A stretch of DNA of 64,000 nt from Acanthosoma haemorrhoidale (lineage: Eukaryota > Arthropoda > Insecta > Hemiptera > Acanthosomatidae), in contig OV884011.1 of assembly GCA_930367205.1 (NCBI GenBank), forward strand, positions 126,737,208-126,801,207. The letters run 5' to 3'. The translations under genes and the position numbers were made by a program. This document shows positions 60,511 to 64,000 of the stretch, piece after piece. Positions within the stretch are counted from its first letter, which is position 1. Each line of letters begins with the position of its first letter. The notes below the pieces were generated by a model. The model saw nothing but the letters and a program-made list of their open reading frames with translations. It did no database searches and was not told where the DNA came from.

Positions 60511-61845
60511 GGGGCTAGTGTCATTCGGCATTTAACTACTAAATTTTGTGACAGTTCAAAATATTGTCCAATGTATTGTTATCGAACCAAATATACGTGT
60601 TATAAAGAGGTAACAGATTTGCTATAAATAATATACTAATTTAAATAGTTATATTTTTAACATGATACAAAAACAAAATTTGTATCACGAGTCAGCCACA
60701 TCATAGTACAGTAAGGGGTTAATAAAACTATTACAATCTATTGCAACATAGAAAATAATAATTTACAAATTATTCGTCAATATACAAATTTTAACTCTGA
60801 ATCTTCATTCAATAACAAGTTAATCCTGCAAAATATTTCTATTATTACCTCCCCAAGTAAGTAAAAATTTAATTATTACTTATTATCTAAAACAAATCGG
60901 CGTTGTTGTTTTTTTTATTCAGGGAATAATAATTTTATAATAACATGTTTCAAACATAACTTTTAGGACTTCCTAATGTGAGATCAAATGAATTCACAAC
61001 ATATCATACGGGCATGAAGATATTTAAACTAAAAATTTTAAATTCGTTCATATTTAATTGAATATATATAGATCACCTTTGGTGGTTGCAATCGAAATTT
61101 GTTAAGACAACCATAAAGCTGAACTGTCTTCAGAGTGAAATAACCTCTACCCCAAACCGTTCAAGTAACAGCTAGATGTACATTTTACTTCTTAGCAGAA
61201 ATTCACTCTCTAAAATAACATTTCCACATTTACAGAAATAACATTTACTCTATAGTAAATCAAAATAAATCAAACCCTGAAAAAAAAATTCAACCCTACT
61301 AAGATGAAACGAAACGTTTATGACCTATTACTGTATAGTAAATCTTTGGTGACATTTATCACCCGTACAGATTCAGCATTATTTAGTTAAGTCATCTATT
61401 TGTTCTTAACAGCAGAAATCGATTTATCATAACTCTCAATTCTCAGCATTCTTTGTGAAATAATTATAATAGTTAAGCTACGTTTTAATACAATATCAAT
61501 TAGTATATTATTATTAATCTTTTATTTTCTTACTAATTGTCTATTTTCTCAGCAACGGTAATAAAAATGTGGTGTGAGTCACCAGTCAATAAGTTAATCA
61601 ATTACAATCCAATAAAAATAAATAAAAATGCTTAGGTATATTAGCCAATCGCATCAGTTTGTCTTAGTAAACAGCATGCATCACAAGTATTGACTAAATT
61701 TTTAATTAATAGAAAAAATAGATTGGTGAAGCGCACTTAGCATCCTTCAGACCCGAACCATTTAATTCCCACCTCTCCTCTTTGTCTACCAAAAATAACT
61801 CCCTGCGGAATGTAACTAAAAAAAAACCTAAAATATCATCCTGTT
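60511..61845. other. A+T-rich noncoding stretch
   Basis: No supported gene or repeat. Confidence 0.45.
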
Positions 61846-62401
61846 TCACACCCTCTCCGACGTGATGATGGGTCCCGGGCGGCTTCCGATGGCCAACGGT
61901 TAGAAGAATTCGCTCTGATTTTTTCCGTTCTTTCACACCTCACCTTTCCCATCAAAACTATACTCATCGCACACCTGTTAAAGATTTTTTCACTTCACCT
62001 ATCCCTCTCTCACTTCCACCAAAAGCCATTAACCCCCTTAGATCAAATACCTTCTGAAAAACTTACCTTACCGTTAATTCCATTTCCCTTCCTATCTTTA
62101 CTGTCTCGGGTACGGTATTTAGGCATCCATCTCAACAAAAGCTGAAATGGAACCCACACAAAATGCTAAAAAGACAATAACTAAACAGACGCTGTGGACA
62201 AATGTACAGACTACTTCGAGGGACATCCCATCTCTCAATAGAAAATAAATTCTTAATCTACAAAGTTATACCTAAGCCAACCTGGGCATACAAAATAGAG
62301 CTCTGGGAGACAGCAGAAAAGTCGAACATCAAGCATATCCAATCCTTTTGATCAAAAGTTTTGAGAACAATAGTAAATGCCCCTTATTACTTTAGCAACA
62401 A
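61846..62401 (+). mobile_element. Old, internally deleted family A fragment (A7)
   Basis: 61846-62070 matches A3 at about 43910-44140 (cgtgatgatgggtc..., cacacctgt.aagattt, caccaaaagcc.ttaacc). It then jumps to the post-palm block (gtctcgggtacggtatttagg at 62102), losing the RT palm. The C-terminal region follows to agcaaca at 62400. It is more diverged than the other copies (roughly 85-88% to A8) and has no intact ORF. Confidence 0.8.
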
Positions 62402-62424
62402 TGCTAATATAATATTATGCTGAC

Positions 62425-62729
62425 ATAATAAGGGGCATTTACTATTGTTCTCAGGACTTTTGATTGAAAGGATTGGATACGCTTGATGTTCGACTTTTTT
62501 GCTGTCCCCCATAGCTCTATTCCGTGTGTCCAGATTGGTTTAAGTATAACTTTGTAGATTAGTAGTTTATTTTCTATTGAGAGATGGGATGTCCTTTGAA
62601 GTAGTCTGTACAGTTGTCCAAAGCGTCTGTTTAGTTCTTGTCCTTTTAGTCTCGTATGTGGGTTCCAGGTCAGTCGTTTGTCAAGATGGAAGCCTAAGTA
62701 CCGTACTGTCTCGGATACAGGGAGAGGAA
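62425..62729 (-). mobile_element. Younger family A fragment in reverse (A8)
   Basis: On the minus strand it runs from ttcctctccctgtatccg (62729) to aatgccccttatta (62426) and is nearly identical to A4 except that it keeps the 26 bp A4 lost. It lacks the element's 3' end. With A7 it forms an inverted repeat: innermost paired bases 62389/62426, 36-nt loop, arms of about 290-300 bp. Confidence 0.85.
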
Positions 62730-64000
62730 AATTTATGTATATATTAATAAAAAAAGTAAATTAAAAAAAACTTCAGCGTGTGTTGTCATTGTTATCGGCA
62801 ATAATTACTCCTTAACTTTAACTCACGCCTTACATCTATTAACTGGACATCAATTAATTTGATTATAATAAAATTATCTATTTATCTGAGACACTCCGTA
62901 CCAGTGATGTGGCTACAGGAGAGGCGTGTGGTATGGGATATAGCCGGGCGGGAGATAATGCAGCTTTTGGATTCTGGGGATTCCTGTGCTGTGTATATAT
63001 TTGTATACTATTGATATTGCATATGATACTGCATATTGTATATGATATTGCAAAAACTGTATGCTTGTTATAACAGAAGACGTATTCCCAACGGCTGTTC
63101 CCGGCTAGCATGAAAATACCTCGGGTCATCCGTTCGGTCGACCCAATTGTTTCGTTAGCTATTTTTGTTTTATTTGTGTTCAGTTTTAATACTATCACAT
63201 AATATTATATACATGTCTGTTGTAATTGTAAATACTCTCTCTTTTTTATCTTTCTTGCCTATTATACCCCTTAATTTACGACCTTTTGTAGGCATTTAGT
63301 GCCTAACGTACTATGTAATTATACTTATGCACTTATGAAAATTTAATTGCTTACAATATTTGTGTTAATGTGATATTGTAAATACGGAAAGACTGGTATC
63401 ACTTACCACAATTAACCATTGCTATTTAAAGCAGGGTAAGCGTTAAATGATACGCTTAGATTCAGTTGTAGTGCAATATTCATGGTTTTATCTTCATATT
63501 ATTTTTTATATATCCTTGTATTACGAGAACTCTACAAGTTTGTAAAGAATACAAATAATGATCCGCGATCATAATAATGTTCAAAACTTTCTATTTTAGC
63601 AATATTTATAATAAATCTTCATCCTCCCAAATGGTTGATGTTGACAGTCGTAAAAGGTTCCAATTAGAGATGACCAGAGATCACGATTGCCAGCCCTGTC
63701 TCCCATCACCTCTTAGCAGGGTGAGGGATGTGCTGTGGTGCCCTTAGGCTCCTTCCTATATCTAGGGGGACTTCATCCCTCAGGATTTAGGAGGTGGAGA
63801 GGATCTTAGGGTTTACCCAATGCAGCCTTCTCGCAACCCGTGTGATTGTCATCTTGAATTCAGGGCGCACGTACTAGTGCTTGTAAACAGAGGTCGGCTG
63901 ACACTGCCTCTATTCACTGTATCCACTTTCGAAGGAGTATCGATTATAAAGCTTGAATTAAAAATGTATCAATAACTAAATTTAGGTTTTTTAATTGGAT
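62730..64000. other. Noncoding stretch with an unclassified G+C-richer end
   Basis: A+T-rich up to about 63650. 63650-63920 has higher G+C (ccctgtctcccatcacctc, gggggacttcatccctcagg) and may be an old element, but no frame or repeat could be assigned. The minus-strand ORF 62878-63198 shows no recognised motif. Confidence 0.4.

Noticed and set aside
61846..62729. Twin priming as the origin of the A7/A8 inversion
   Set aside because: Twin priming gives adjacent, non-overlapping element segments of one age; here the segments overlap and differ in age.

Overview
The window is eukaryotic and most likely from an insect or other arthropod. It is A+T-rich, has no operons or long intact ORFs, and is dominated by decayed Jockey-, I/R1- and RTE/CR1-like non-LTR retrotransposons (LINEs), solo LTRs and simple-sequence tracts. 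I see no complete host gene. The best host-gene signals are a 30-nt microexon candidate at 5579-5608 (+) and a G+C-rich exon candidate at 22165-22349 (-), so the window may be intronic or intergenic DNA around large genes.

Layout. 1-9.3 kb: A+T-rich DNA with one small LINE insertion flanked by a target-site duplication (TSD) at 1.08-1.68 kb. 9.36-10.25 kb: first solo LTR. 10.3-27.5 kb: mostly featureless, with eroded LINE pieces at 12.94-13.13, 14.88-15.11 and 17.25-18.2 kb and a perfect 38-bp hairpin at 24.03-24.13 kb. 27.5-32.1 kb: two more solo LTRs (27.83-28.78 and 31.17-32.08 kb), a pair of ~176-bp repeats, and a 32-copy 20-bp minisatellite without a single indel. 33.2-38.1 kb: a dispersed repeat ('family C'), (AT)n and (CT)n tracts, and a ~1-kb tandem duplication carrying paired palindromes, built on 3' ends of Jockey-like 'family B'. 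38.6-45.3 kb: a large head-to-head inverted repeat made of two copies of Jockey-like 'family A'. 46.5-50.4 kb: the inverted partner of family C and a long degenerate family B element (gag, endonuclease, RT, 3' end). 53.3-54.9 kb: a family A copy with an intact RT active site and a second copy nested in its tail in reverse orientation, each with a 10-bp TSD. 56.5-58.3 kb: (CT)89 beside the 5' half (gag + endonuclease) of another family A copy. 61.8-62.7 kb: two family A fragments forming a third inverted pair.

Family A can be pieced together conceptually from eight copies: ORF1 with three CCHC knuckles; ORF2 with an APE-type endonuclease, an RT with FADD, and a C-terminal region; and a 3' UTR ending in an AATAAAG-like tail. 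No copy is intact. All three adjacent family A pairs are inverted, and in the largest the outer 2.1 kb of the arms is about 99.7% identical while the inner 0.63 kb is only about 94% identical. This suggests arm-to-arm gene conversion and a possible source of long double-stranded RNA.
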